From the NCBI RefSeq assembly GCF_002904345.1, contig NZ_PEIH01000005.1:736449-800448 (forward strand): a stretch of DNA of 64,000 nt, given 5' to 3'. This DNA is from Bacteroidetes bacterium endosymbiont of Geopemphigus sp. (GTDB lineage Bacteria > Bacteroidota > Bacteroidia > Flavobacteriales > Blattabacteriaceae). The notes under the pieces are model-generated. The model ran no database searches and had not been told where the DNA came from. It was given only the letters and a program-made list of their open reading frames with translations. Numbering within the stretch: the first letter of the stretch is position 1; every line of letters starts with the position of its first letter. Shown piece by piece: positions 40,786 to 51,158 of the stretch. Both the position numbers and the translations under genes were made by a program.

Positions 40786-43095
40786 TTAGTTACCATCAGA
40801 AGCTTTTTCTAGAGTATTTAAAATTTCTCTTACCTTTTCACCTTCAATAGTTTTAGGGTAAAGATCTATGAGATCTTTAAGTTCCTTGATATAGAATTCT
40901 CTGCATAGATTTTACCGGCTATCATAGCCTTAAGCAAGTCTACTTTAGGAAGTATTTTATCTTTTGGGAATTTTTCAGCAATCTCCTTTAAAAGACGCTC
41001 TGTAGTATTCTGATCTTCTTTTTTATAAGCTTCATAGTTGTATATACATATTAATGGATAATGGACTGATTTCCTGAGCAAAAGTCTCAGACTATAAGAT
41101 ATATTGGTTATAATACGAATCAGGAAATCTTGACACAAGCTGATCTTTATAAGCTTGCGCGCGCGCTGACTTTTGTTCTTTATAGATTTTGTAAAGCACA
41201 TAACAAGCCAGAAAGAAATCTTCAAGGTTCGTTATTAAGAGTCTTTCGAGCAAAGCAGAGACTGCGATAAGGTCTTTGAGTCTTTCAAAATAAGCCATCC
41301 ATAAATATAATTCCGCTTGATCACTCTCTTTTTTTAAAGCTGTAATCCCGAGAGGGTCCTGTGGAATTTGCTCAAGATAATAGCTTGGTTCATAGCGCCT
41401 ATCATTTTTTTCTTAGTTTCTATGGATTTATCGGTTACTGCTGACTCCTGAGTCAGCATAGAATTTGCCGCTTTTGAAGAGAGTCGCCAGTTTTCCAATA
41501 GATCTCTCGAGTCCCATTAAGTAGTAAACTTGTTTTTTCCGGACCTTCTCAACTCATTGTTGTAAAAGTAGAATTTATCTTTGATTTTTTTCATTAAAAT
41601 TCGTTTCAAAACCAACATATCCATCTCACTGAACTTTGAACGATCGATTGTTTTTTTCTTTCAATCGCTCTTTTTCTTGATCTTCCTTTTTAAGCTCCGA
41701 AATATAGTTTATAAAGAAATTTTTCTTTTCTCAGGTCCCATAACTACCAGATTAAGCAGACTATCTTTTTTTTGAACGATATCATAATTATCGACAACAG
41801 GATCCATATTTTCACGCTTTTGGGTCAGGGCCTCACAGGTGGTATTTTTAGGAAAATCCTCTAGCGCGTATATTATAATATTGATCAGCTTTCGCATACT
41901 GCAAATCAGAAAAGGATATATCGCCTAAACTCTTATAAATATTCCCCTTAGCATCTGAGCTACCTGCGTTTTCTTGCTCAAAGACTTTTTGATAGTAGCT
42001 TTCAGTCTCTTTTTTCACCAGATCTTTCAGCTTTTTATCCACGGTATAATACAGATGATCACGTAAATCATAATACTTATCCTCATAAACTTATTCTCCT
42101 AAAGGGATTTCTCGAGTTAGCTGATTTCTAGCGATTTGCTCTGGATCTTTGGATCAAAATATTAAGCTCATGACATTTTTTCCCGAAAAACTATTTCAAA
42201 ATCCAGACTCTTTTGAGCGATAATCTCAAACCTTTCAAAGGCTTTTTTCATATTTCCTTCCAAAGTGGGAAACTGTGCCTGAACATATTGATAACGTATC
42301 TTTTTTAAAGAAGACTCACTTAATTTTTGTTCCTGATCAAGCAATTTAATAGTCTCCGAGTAATTTTTGCGCTTAATAAAAAGCTCAGATTGCAAAAACA
42401 AGACTTCCCAAAATAAATGCTTTCTAAGCGATTTTTTTGAAGATATTTTCGGATATATTCAAAACCTGCGTGAGCATTTCCTGACTGAACTTGCGCTTTG
42501 GTAATCCAAAGACGCACTTCATATCATATTTTTGTAATTTTTAAGCCCATTTCGGGTGTAATAAAGCGCCTCGAGGACCAGCTCTTTCCCTGCATACCTG
42601 GTCTTGCCGAGCTGATAGGAAAATAAGCCTGAGCTCTTATCTAGGAATTTCTTTCTTATTCCCTTAATAAGCATCGAATGATTTTCTATTGCCTTAAGGG
42701 CTTTTTTCAGCTTCTTCAACCCTTTCCTTTCTTCTGATGAAATTTCTTTTTCGTTTGAAGAATTTTCATCTTCCCACTCAACACTTAAGAAATCGTCAAA
42801 TAACGTTAGGGACAGTTTTTTTTAATAGAGGGCTTTGAGGAGGTAACAAGAATGTTTAGCTCCGTAGTATCTTGTATTATATTGGGCAGGCCACTTAACG
42901 AAAGAATTTGAGAATAATCGTCTTTATAAGATTTCTTTAACCCTTCCATAGTTTTACCCATAGACCATTTGAACATTAAATAAAATATTGCAACGTGCCG
43001 CTATCTGGTGATAGTGCCTATTAAAAAACCTTCTCTTCGGGTAGAGCAAGCCCATGTAAAGGAAAAATATCGATAAAAATAAAAAGATGATTCAT
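40786..43095 (-). pseudogene. sprE: sprE/porW: type IX secretion and gliding lipoprotein, fragmented
   Basis: SprE (PorW) is a TPR lipoprotein of about 870 residues needed for type IX secretion and gliding. The minus strand from about 43095 carries RRFFNRHYHQIAARCNILFN (the RxYH..T.KYNxLFNG region), GLKKSYKDDYSQIL, KAIENHSMLI, LGKTRYAGKEL, then TPR pieces ITKAQVQSGNAHAGFEYIRK and ELFIKRKNYSETIKLLDQEQ, a middle part LYHTVDKKLKDLV-like and SSDAKGNIYKSLGDISF, DSLLNLVVMGPEKRKISL, and an end KDLIDLYPKTIEGEKVREIL with stop at 40786. Many frameshifts and stops; about 2.3 kb remains of 2.6 kb. Upstream of the DUF6168-like gene, as in free-living relatives. Confidence 0.82.
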
Positions 43096-43147
43096 TTTAT
43101 GAACATAAGATAGGATGATCAAATAAATCTATATAAAAAAACCAGCC

Positions 43148-43155
43148 TATTTTTG
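43148..43155 (+). promoter_or_regulatory. Putative tyrS -7 element TATTTTTG
   Basis: Exact TAnnTTTG match 31 bases before the ATG at 43187. An in-frame TTG at 43163 would lie at the expected transcription start, favouring the ATG. Confidence 0.5.
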
Positions 43156-43186
43156 CAAGGCTTTGAATCTAACAAATAATCTATCG

Positions 43187-44479
43187 ATGGAGGACCTTAT
43201 AAAAGAATTCTCCTGGCGCGGACTCTTGCAAGAGCACACACCCGGACTTCAGGATCAACTTAAAAGAGATAAAATCACTTTATATGTAGGTTTTGACCCT
43301 ACAGCTGATTCATTACACATAGGAAGTTTACTTCCTATTATCATGCTCGCCCATTTCGAGCGAACCGGCCACAAGCCCATGGCTATTATAGGTGGAGCTA
43401 CTGGGATGATTGGCGATCCTTCAGGGAAGTCAACAGAGCGTCAGCTTTTGGATGAATTTACATTAGCGCATAATATAAGTTGTATTAAATCACAGCTGGC
43501 ACGGTTTCTGAATTTTGAAATGGGAAACACACGATTGCTTAACAACCATGACTGGATGCGCGAAATATCCTTTCTTGAATTTGCGCAAGACATCGGCAAA
43601 CACCTCACGGTCAATTATATGATGTCAAAAGATTCTGTAAAAAAACGCCTTGGAGATTCCTCCTCCAAGGGAATGTCATTTACGGAATTCACTTATCAAC
43701 TCTTACAAGCCTATGATTTTTTACATCTTTTTCAAAATGAGAACTGTTTGCTGCAAATCGGAGGTTCAGATCAATGGGGAAATATCACTACCGGTATAGA
43801 GCTTATTCGAAGAAAAATGGGTGCAACAGCACACGGTTTAACCTTTCCGTTGATCACTAAAGCTGATGGAGCAAAATTCGGAAAGAGCGAGAGCGGAGAA
43901 AATATATGGCTGGAGGCCAGGCGCACGTCACCTTATAAATTTTTCCAGTTCTGGATAAACACCTCTGATGAGGAAGCTGGGCGTTTTATAAAAATGTATA
44001 CTTTTTTACCCAAAGATACCATAAATCAACTTATCGAAGATCACCGAAAAAAGCCACATAAGTGTATTTTACAACAACGCCTTGCTACTGAACTTACCCG
44101 ATGGGTACATGGAGAAGAAGCTTGCAAAAGCGCTTTAAGCGCCTCAAGGTTGTTATTTGGAAATAACCCTATGACTTCAATGGAAGTACTCGATGATGAG
44201 ACATTTTTATCTGTTTTTGAAGGCGTTCCGCGTGCTCAAATCTCTATCGAAGATTTGCAAAAGGGAATATCTATCATAGATGCTCTTGTAGAGAAAAGCG
44301 GATTTTTAAGTTCAAAAGCAGAGGCAAGACGTGCCCTAAAAGAAAGGTCCATTCTAGTAAATCGTCAGAGAATCGATGAGGACCTCATATTGGGCAAAAC
44401 CAATATACGTGAAAAACGTTATATACTATTACAAAGAGGCAAGAAAAGTTATTTTATACTCGAGGTGGTAAAAACTTAA
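43187..44479 (+). CDS. tyrS: Tyrosyl-tRNA synthetase
   Basis: Class I synthetase charging tRNA-Tyr. From ATG 43187 the protein has 430 residues. It has YVGFDPTADSLHIGSLLPI (HIGH motif), GGATGMIGDPSGKSTER, QIGGSDQWGNITTG and the KMSKS equivalent KFGKSESGENIWL, followed by a C-terminal S4-like domain (EARRALKERSILVNRQRI). The stop overlaps the convergent era stop by a few bases. Intact. Confidence 0.96.
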   Translation: MEDLIKEFSWRGLLQEHTPGLQDQLKRDKITLYVGFDPTADSLHIGSLLPIIMLAHFERTGHKPMAIIGGATGMIGDPSGKSTERQLLDEFTLAHNISCIKSQLARFLNFEMGNTRLLNNHDWMREISFLEFAQDIGKHLTVNYMMSKDSVKKRLGDSSSKGMSFTEFTYQLLQAYDFLHLFQNENCLLQIGGSDQWGNITTGIELIRRKMGATAHGLTFPLITKADGAKFGKSESGENIWLEARRTSPYKFFQFWINTSDEEAGRFIKMYTFLPKDTINQLIEDHRKKPHKCILQQRLATELTRWVHGEEACKSALSASRLLFGNNPMTSMEVLDDETFLSVFEGVPRAQISIEDLQKGISIIDALVEKSGFLSSKAEARRALKERSILVNRQRIDEDLILGKTNIREKRYILLQRGKKSYFILEVVKT

Positions 44480-45357
44480 TGGAGGTAGCCCAGTTTCTTA
44501 AGCTTCTCTTTATCTGAGCGCCAATTTTTATTTACTTTAACATGAAATTTCAGGAAGACCTTTTTTTTAAAAAATTCCTCAAGGCTTTTTCTTGCAGCGA
44601 TACCTAGATTCTTTAAAGCCTTTCCCTGATGGCCAATAAGTATGCCTTTTTGTGAATCTCGCTCGAGATAGATGACACATTGAATTTTCAAGAGCGTTTG
44701 CCCGTCTTCAAAACTCTCGGTAACCACTTCAGTTGAATAAGGAATTTCTTTTTTATAAAGGAATAAAATTTTTTCCCGGACAATCTCATTGACGAAAAAA
44801 CGCTCCGGTCGATCGGTAATATCTTCCTTAGGATAATAGGCATGGCCTTCGGGCAAAAGACTGATAATTTTCCCAAGAAGCAGATCTGTGTTAAATTTTT
44901 TCAAGGCTGATATCGGTAAGACCTCGGATTCCGGAAAAATACGGTGCCAATACTCAACAGCGCCCTCAAGATTTTTTTGGTCGATACAATCAATCTTATT
45001 GATCAACAAAAGAATAGGGACAGAGAGCTTTTGAATATTTTCAAGAATTTTTTGACTCTTTAAAGATATCTCTTTTGCTTGCGCCATGTAAAGAAGCACA
45101 TCTGCATCCTTAAGTGCATCTTCTACAAATTTCATCATAGCTTTTTGCAGTGGATAAGCCGCTTCAAGTAAACCAGGAGTATCAGAGAAAATAATCTGAT
45201 AATCAATAGAATTGAGAATTCCGAAGATGCGATGTCTTGTAGTTTGGGCTTTAGGGGTAATTGTGGATAGACGCTCGCCCACCAGCGCGTTCATTAAAGT
45301 AGATTTTCCTACATTCGCCTCTCCAATGATGCTAACAAATCCCGTTTTATGATTCAT
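44476..45357 (-). CDS. era: GTPase Era
   Basis: Essential GTPase that binds the 3' end of 16S rRNA and assists 30S assembly. 293 residues, normal. G1 GEANVGKST at 12-20, G2/G3 region ITPKAQTTRHRIFG and DTPGL, G4 NKID, G5 SALK; the C-terminal KH domain contains GILIGHQGKALKNLGIAAR. ATG at 45357 lies four bases after a TATTTTTG element on the minus strand, so a leaderless or near-leaderless transcript is possible. Intact. Confidence 0.96.
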   Translation of the reverse strand: MNHKTGFVSIIGEANVGKSTLMNALVGERLSTITPKAQTTRHRIFGILNSIDYQIIFSDTPGLLEAAYPLQKAMMKFVEDALKDADVLLYMAQAKEISLKSQKILENIQKLSVPILLLINKIDCIDQKNLEGAVEYWHRIFPESEVLPISALKKFNTDLLLGKIISLLPEGHAYYPKEDITDRPERFFVNEIVREKILFLYKKEIPYSTEVVTESFEDGQTLLKIQCVIYLERDSQKGILIGHQGKALKNLGIAARKSLEEFFKKKVFLKFHVKVNKNWRSDKEKLKKLGYLH

Positions 45358-45360
45358 ACT

Positions 45361-45380
45361 CCAAAAATAAATATTTTTGG
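45361..45380. promoter_or_regulatory. Palindrome with -7-like elements just upstream of era
   Basis: CCAAAAATA-AA-TATTTTTGG: 9-bp perfect arms, 2-base centre. Each strand carries TATTTTTG (TAnnTTTG). On the minus strand it ends only 4 bases before the era ATG. Confidence 0.45.
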
Positions 45381-45818
45381 CACGGATTTCTTAAAAGCAG
45401 CCTGAAAAACCGCAGCGGGATATTACTTATCTTTGGTTGCTTGATAACATACATAACGCGTCCTTAGAAAATAACCGTCAGGATTTTAATGCGGCCAAAC
45501 ACAATAGGAAAGTTTTCTGACTGAGAATCCTGATAAGCTCGTTGGAAATATTTTACTTGATGTAGATTTCTCTTTTTCATCTGCAGATTTTCATCGTTTT
45601 AAAATTTTTAATAGTTTTTTATCAACTATTTACTAGGGACGTATGATGTTACTTTGCTTATTTCAAAAGGCGTTCATATTATTTTCCGTTTTTTTAGACT
45701 TATCTTAAATTCTTTCCAATTGACTTTATATAAACGTAAAGAGCCTTTATTGATCTGTTCAGATCATAAAAAAAAGCCTTAGATAGAGTGATATCTATCA
45801 ACATTTTATAAGTAATAA
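45381..45818. other. Intergenic sequence between era and the second IS982 copy
   Basis: About 440 AT-rich bases; no gene recognised. The last 7 bases (GTAATAA, 45812-45818) are the left target duplication of the IS. Confidence 0.45.
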
Positions 45819-46735
45819 TCTGATTTTTAGGTATTTATAAGGATAAATAAGATCAATTGAAATATTCGGTAAATCATACACTTTTATGAAAGCATTTGAA
45901 AAACATATGGCAGGAGAAAAACTTATCCAATCTTGGCCCTGCCAAGTCTGTTCACAAACCCCGCATTAGCTACTAAGAAATTGATGTGCATAGAGATTGT
46001 CTATCAACTAAGCGACTATAAATGTTTTCAATATTACTGTCAGAATGTGATAGAAACCGGTTCATTAAAAGGATACTGCAAAATACATATTCTTATAGCC
46101 GTTTTATACAACTCAAGCCAAGAATCGCTTTACTCATGCCAATATTTCTATTGTACTGCAAACTGTGAGAGAGCGCAATGTCATATACTATTCTTAACTC
46201 AACAAAAATAGCTGTATGTCATAATAAGCGCATCCATAATAATAAGGTATTTTCAGGAATAGCCATTAGTAGAGGAAAAACTTCTGTGGGTTGGTTCTAT
46301 GAGTGGAAGCTTTTTATAGTAGTAAACCCTATCCGTATAGTTTATCTATGTAAGACTTGCCGGGGAAAAAAAGGCTGACAACAGCGTCGGTTTGATATCA
46401 AATCTATTAGATCGATTGAAAAGATGGGTCTTTTCTGACAAAGACTTTATTAATCAAAGCGCTATGAAATACCTTTTTGAAAGGGGTTTTAATTTGTTAC
46501 GAAAACTCGTAAAAACATGAAAAATAAGCTAATGACTAAGAAACAGAAGCTTCTTATTTCCAAACGTGGTATAGATATAATCTATTATCGCAATGCTTAA
46601 AGGTGTATATGATATAGAGCATTCTCGATATAGTAGCCCTCTGAATGCTTTCTTGAATATTTTTTTGGGTTAGCTGCCGACTCTTTTGGTAGAGTACCTT
46701 CTGTCTCCTTTTGATTAAGACCCAAAACTTACGTG
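45819..46735 (+). mobile_element. Degenerate IS982-family insertion sequence, copy 2
   Basis: Plus-strand, opposite to copy 1. Flanked by exact 7-bp direct repeats GTAATAA (45812-45818 and 46736-46742), which fix the ends. Transposase pieces in order: MAGEKLIQS, LMCIEIVYQLSDYKCFQYYC, NVIETGSLKGYCK, STKIAVCHNKRIHNNKVFSG, RGKTSVGWFYEWKLFIV, an INQSAMKYLFERGFNLL region with the expected DKGF Asp neighbourhood, KTRKNMKNKLMTKKQKLLI, SKRGI, and IEHSRYSSPLNAFLNIF. Frameshifts and stops abound, and about 130 bp of the 5' region present in copy 1 is missing, so the ancestral element was slightly over 1 kb. Confidence 0.92.
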
Positions 46736-46742
46736 TAATAAG

Positions 46743-47939
46743 TATAAAGAACACGCTTATGAGACTTTGGTACAGCGCATAAATGATTTCAGTATTTATT
46801 AGGATTTGCATCAGAGGATCGGTTATGATATAAAGAATTACTTCCAAAAAATGTGTTGGCATAATAGACAGAAACGATATCCTGTGTGGAAGTAAACACT
46901 GCATAAAAACAGCGATCCTGACATACAGATTCTACAAGAAAGGGTACTATATTTCTTCCAGAGGTGGTTCATGGACTATGGAGATAGGCAATTTGGGCAC
47001 TTATTTTAGAGAACATCAAGAAAAAGAATTGCTTGAATCTATAAGCATAGGAACCAGAGATTTTCTATTAAGATGTATCGAGACTTTGTTGAGGAAATTC
47101 TTAAAGGTTTTCCCAATGATACCGAAAATCTTCCAGTGCCCACTTGGTTTTACGGACATCAGCCAAGCAGTACATATGCTTAGCATATCATCAAATATTT
47201 CTCCAATAGCATCCGAAAAATAACCTATTGGCTATCAATCTATAACGACACAGGAGATTTTCCAGCATGCTACGAAGAATCAATGTAGAAATTTTGCTTA
47301 TCACACATCCATGATTTTCATGAGTATAATATGAAAAAATGCTTTTTATATTGGACAACACAGAAAAAATCATAGATTTTCTGTATGAGTATCCTCCTAT
47401 TAAGAAGTCAGAATAAAAAAGAAAAATATTTTGAGGAAATATCATTTGTTCATTTAAACAAGATGGTAATTGTATGAGTACAAAGATTTTTTCGATTTTT
47501 ACAATCGTTTTTACTTTAAAGAGTTTTTTTAGCTTTACCTAAATATCTGTTCGTAGCTTTAACTCCTATAATCGATATTAGCAAACAGACTTTTATTATC
47601 TCCATAACTTATCAAGCCCTAATTATTGTGATATTTGATCTATTTATATACCTTTTTGTAGTTTTTAAATTACACTTGTAAAACTTTAAGCCGTCACAGC
47701 AGGGCAATATTGAGGTTTTTCAGTTCTCATAAATGAACATATTGTGATTCATTCTATGAAATAGTCATATTTTAAAATAATAGGAAAAAAATATTCGTTG
47801 ATATAACTACATTCTGATATTTGAAGTAAGAAATATTGTATGTAAGGTATTTAAAATAAGGAGAAAAATAAAAAACTTCCTATGTCGTTTTTAACTATTT
47901 TTGCCCGTAACCATACTATAGAAAGGGTTAGGAATTACG
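46743..47939. other. Decayed region, possible LOG-family remnant
   Basis: No intact gene in about 1.2 kb. Around 46960-47280 plus-strand fragments read DYGDRQFGHLF, then RDFVEEILKGFPNDTENLPV and PTWFYGHQPSSTY, then KYFSNSIRK, which recall a Bacteroidota LOG-type Rossmann nucleotide-binding protein (VPTWxYGHEPxNxFAT..AKYFxNSIRE). The match is by memory and the frame is broken. The remainder is unassigned and AT-rich. Confidence 0.35.
47896..47903 (+). promoter_or_regulatory. Putative -7 element TATTTTTG for the hydrolase-engB pair
   Basis: Exact TAnnTTTG match 36 bases before the hydrolase ATG at 47940. Confidence 0.5.
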
Positions 47940-48725
47940 ATGATTTTCAGTTTAAAGAAAGAAAAGACATATACTTACGTAGAAGAAGGAGAAGGTCATA
48001 CTTTTGTGTTGCTGCACGGCTTAATGGGTAATCTGAGTAACTTTAATGCGCCGTTAAAATTTTTTTCCACAAAGGGTTATAAGGTTATCATTCCAAGTCT
48101 TCCGCTTTACAGTATGCCCTTGCTTAGGACTAATATTTCTAACCTAGCGAAACATATTATGCGATTTCTTCGCGATAGAAATTTTTCTAAAGTTACTTTA
48201 GTGGGTAATTCTCTGGGAGGGCATATTGCGCTTATCGTTGCCAGGGAAATACCCAATATGGTTCATTCCATTACCCTTACAGGGAGTTCAGGTTTGTTTG
48301 AAAAAGCTTTTGGAGATTCTTTTCCCAAAAGAGGGAGCTATCAGTATATTGAACAAAAGACCCAAGAAGTTTTTTATGATCCCAAAGTGGCCACAAAAGA
48401 GCTTGTGGATGAGGTGTATGAAATCGTTAGTGATCGAAATAAAGCCCTTAAAACATTGCACATAGCACGAAGTGCACTGAAAAATAATATGGCCGATGAG
48501 CTTCTCTATATTAAACAACCCGTTTGTCTTATATGGGGAAAGCAGGATAATGTCACTCCACCTGAGGTAGCTGAAGAGTTTCACAGGCTTTTGCCCTGCT
48601 CGGATCTTTTCTGGATAGACAAATGCGGGCACGCTCCTATGATGGAGCGACCTGAAAGTTTTGTAAAAATCCTCGATGAGTGGATTTCAAAATTTAATTT
48701 GAATCATGAATATTCAAAGCACTAA
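47940..48725 (+). CDS. Alpha/beta hydrolase
   Basis: 261 residues with the alpha/beta hydrolase fold. The oxyanion region is FVLLHGLMGNLSNF near residues 22-35, the nucleophile elbow is GNSLGGH (Ser about 97), and the catalytic His is in DKCGHAPMMERPE near the end; the Asp region is WGKQDNVTPPE. Substrate unknown. In flavobacteria a hydrolase of this kind is commonly found directly upstream of engB, as here, with the engB ATG inside its 3' end (20-base overlap). Intact. Confidence 0.9.
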   Translation: MIFSLKKEKTYTYVEEGEGHTFVLLHGLMGNLSNFNAPLKFFSTKGYKVIIPSLPLYSMPLLRTNISNLAKHIMRFLRDRNFSKVTLVGNSLGGHIALIVAREIPNMVHSITLTGSSGLFEKAFGDSFPKRGSYQYIEQKTQEVFYDPKVATKELVDEVYEIVSDRNKALKTLHIARSALKNNMADELLYIKQPVCLIWGKQDNVTPPEVAEEFHRLLPCSDLFWIDKCGHAPMMERPESFVKILDEWISKFNLNHEYSKH

Positions 48726-49320
48726 TTTCATAGGAAGCAGCGCTAAAAAATCCCAATTTCCCATCTCTGACCTACCTGAATATGCCTTTATAGGTCGATC
48801 TAATGTTGGTAAATCCACTCTGATCAACATACTCACCAATCGAAAGCAAATCGCTAAAACCTCCTCAGTTCCTGGAAAAACACGTTTGATCAATCATTTT
48901 TTAATCAATGAACAGTGGTATCTAGTAGATTTACCCGGCTATGGATATGCAAAAGTTTCTAAAAAAGAGCGTGAAAATTTTCAAAAACTCATTAGTGATT
49001 ATATAGATTACCGTGAAAATCTTGTGTGCTTGTTTGTGCTTATCGACAGTCGCCTGAGCGCTCAGAGAATCGATCTGGACTTTTTAAAAGAGTTAGGTAA
49101 AAAACGAATCCCTTTTTGTATGGTTTTTACTAAGACAGATAAGCTCACTACACAAAATTGTAAGGAAAAAATAAAGATCTACAATGCCACTTTATTAAAA
49201 GACTGGCAAGAACTGCCTCAGCATTTTAAAAGCTCGGCAAGCTCAAAAGAGAGCAGAATAGAAATTCTTACCTACATAAAGCAGCTCAATCGAGAGTGGA
49301 AATCTGGCTTAACAAACTGA
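48706..49320 (+). CDS. engB: Ribosome biogenesis GTPase EngB (YihA/YsxC)
   Basis: GTPase required for late 50S assembly. 204 residues, normal. G1 GRSNVGKSTLIN at about 25-36, G2 SSVPGKTRLIN, G3 DLPGYGYAKVS, G4 TKTD and G5 SSAS are all present. It overlaps the upstream hydrolase and, at its 3' end, the convergent aroQ by 35 bases. In free-living relatives gliding genes gldB/gldC often follow; they are not here, in line with the loss of motility genes. Intact. Confidence 0.96.
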   Translation: MNIQSTNFIGSSAKKSQFPISDLPEYAFIGRSNVGKSTLINILTNRKQIAKTSSVPGKTRLINHFLINEQWYLVDLPGYGYAKVSKKERENFQKLISDYIDYRENLVCLFVLIDSRLSAQRIDLDFLKELGKKRIPFCMVFTKTDKLTTQNCKEKIKIYNATLLKDWQELPQHFKSSASSKESRIEILTYIKQLNREWKSGLTN

Positions 49321-49732
49321 TCGCAGCGAGCTTGTAAGAAGTCATGCCAAAACCGCAAATGGAGCCCTTGCAAGCAGCAGAGATTAAAGAACGATGGCGA
49401 ATCTTTTCGCGAGTAAAAATATTGCTGAGGTGAACCTCCACCACAGGGATGGAAATGGACCGGATAGCATCGGCTAAAGCCAGTGATGTGTGAGTATAAG
49501 CACCGGCATTCAGCACAATACCTATTACTGAAGAGCTTTTTTCATGTAGAAGATCAATAAGTGCTCCTTCATGATTGGTCTGTGCATAAGAGAGCTTAAT
49601 TTTAGATAGAAAAGACTTTTGCGAAAGGCGCTGAATATACTGCTCCATGGACTCATTACCATAAATATCCGGCTCACGTTTGCCCAATAAATTCAAATTA
49701 GGTCCATTAATTATGGATATTTCTTTCAGCAT
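49286..49732 (-). CDS. aroQ: 3-dehydroquinate dehydratase, type II
   Basis: Third step of the shikimate pathway (3-dehydroquinate to 3-dehydroshikimate). 148 residues, normal for the dodecameric type II enzyme. IINGPNLNLLGKREPDIYG near residues 8-25 holds the catalytic Tyr and Arg, GIVLNAGAYTHTSLAL and PVVEVHLSNIFTRE (catalytic His) follow. The two genes at its 3' side overlap (engB). Other aromatic pathway genes are outside the window; retention points to aromatic amino-acid or chorismate supply. Confidence 0.96.
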   Translation of the reverse strand: MLKEISIINGPNLNLLGKREPDIYGNESMEQYIQRLSQKSFLSKIKLSYAQTNHEGALIDLLHEKSSSVIGIVLNAGAYTHTSLALADAIRSISIPVVEVHLSNIFTREKIRHRSLISAACKGSICGFGMTSYKLAAISLLSQISTLD

Positions 49733-49797
49733 GCATCAAATATTTTCAAGTCAAAGAAACAAATATTTTTCTATCTTTAAAAACAAATCCCCCGAAT

Positions 49798-50920
49798 ATG
49801 CAAGAAAGAATAATCGCGACAAAACAGAAGACTCTTTAAATCAACACTAATCCTTGTATATACGGAATTTTTTCCGAAATAGGTGCCGGCCAGGAAACTG
49901 TACGGGCTTTTTTTTTCGCGCTGGTGGCGATTCAAAGCTGTGGCTAAGACCATGTCTACCTACGACAAGGATTTTAGCGATGCTATTTTATGGAAGAGAA
50001 GTTGATGACCGATACGTATGTGAGGACCGTATTAAAAAGAAGACCGAATTAAAAAAAATTTTGTATCATACGATTCGGTTAATTAAAAGCCGTATGCAGA
50101 GACTGAATTACCCTGAGATTTTTTTTGTACATGCTAATAGCGTAACAACCATTGACTATAAAAAAATCAAGTAAAGGACATGAATGGGTAGGTATCCACC
50201 ACTTTTTTCATCTACTTCCCCAAGAGGCGTATAGTGAGATCGTATTGCACTTAAATTTTCCCAAACCGAAGCGCATCATCAGCAAGAAACTCTCGGAGAA
50301 TTGGGAACTAACTTGATTTATGGAGATTTTTATCATAGGGATAATCCGCGCAAGCTTTTATTATCACTTTATGATAACATAGGTAAATACAAAATTGTTT
50401 TTGACACGATTAATTTTTCTGGAAATCGTTTCCATTGTATGTAGATAATCGCTTAATCTGCTTGCAATTGGTGAAAAAATGGAATGACTGACACAGTTAT
50501 TTTTGGTCCCAACGGGAAAAATATTTTGGCCGCTGAGTTCCTTTTTAAAATGAGTTCCTTTTTAAAAAAAGTATTTTTTTGATCCGGGGTAATTTTAAGA
50601 CGGTAACCAAAGTACATGAAGATATACTTAAGTATGGTTATGAAATTTTCATAAAAGAAAGTCAAAGAAATCCGAAAGATTTCGTAGTGCTTTGCGAGAT
50701 CACTTTAAGCAAGTTAAAATCAGCGCGGGAGAACTCGATGAAAGAGATTTTCTTGATCGCGTAGATATTCTACGCAATCTGATGGCGGAGGGATACTCGA
50801 AAGAAATATTAAAAAAAATTCAGGAAGGCAAAAGTAAATGAGAAGATGATTTACCCGATGAGATAGCCCAAACCATTAAAGAAAAAAGCTTATTCGGTCA
50901 GGCTGGTGTTATGTACTAAA
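49798..50920 (+). pseudogene. Broken conserved gene (about 480-codon family often annotated as nicotinate-nucleotide adenylyltransferase-like)
   Basis: Plus-strand fragments in order: MQERIIATKQKTL, TNPCIYGIFSEIGAGQETVR, AFFRAGGDSK, MSTYDKDFSDAI, IRLIKSRMQRLNYPEIFF, VTTIDYKKIK, SKGHEWVGIHHFF, EEAYSEIVLHLNF, LGELGTNLIYGDFYHRDNPR, KLLLSLYDNIGKYKI, DTINFSGNRF, FIRGNFKTVTKVHEDI, ITLSKLKSA, GELDERDFLDRVDILRNLM and LPDEIAQTIKEKSLFG near 50875. Stops and frameshifts separate nearly every piece, and about 300 codons of material remain. The family is widespread in bacteria; its biochemical role is not firmly known to me. Confidence 0.7.
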
Positions 50921-51158
50921 AATCTGAATTTTTTTCCGATTTTTTATCTCAGATAAATTATCTGAAATAGATTATGTAACTCAAAACATAACACATTTTT
51001 TATAAAAAGAAATTGTAAACAACCATTCCTTAGTGATGGTGATAAATATCTTATAGATGCATATTTTACCAAGTCTCTATTTTTAAAAATTCTGACTAAA
51101 AAATATAGTATATCAGTAAAAATCAATCTGCTTTTTAAGCAGGTGTATTTTTTTAAGT

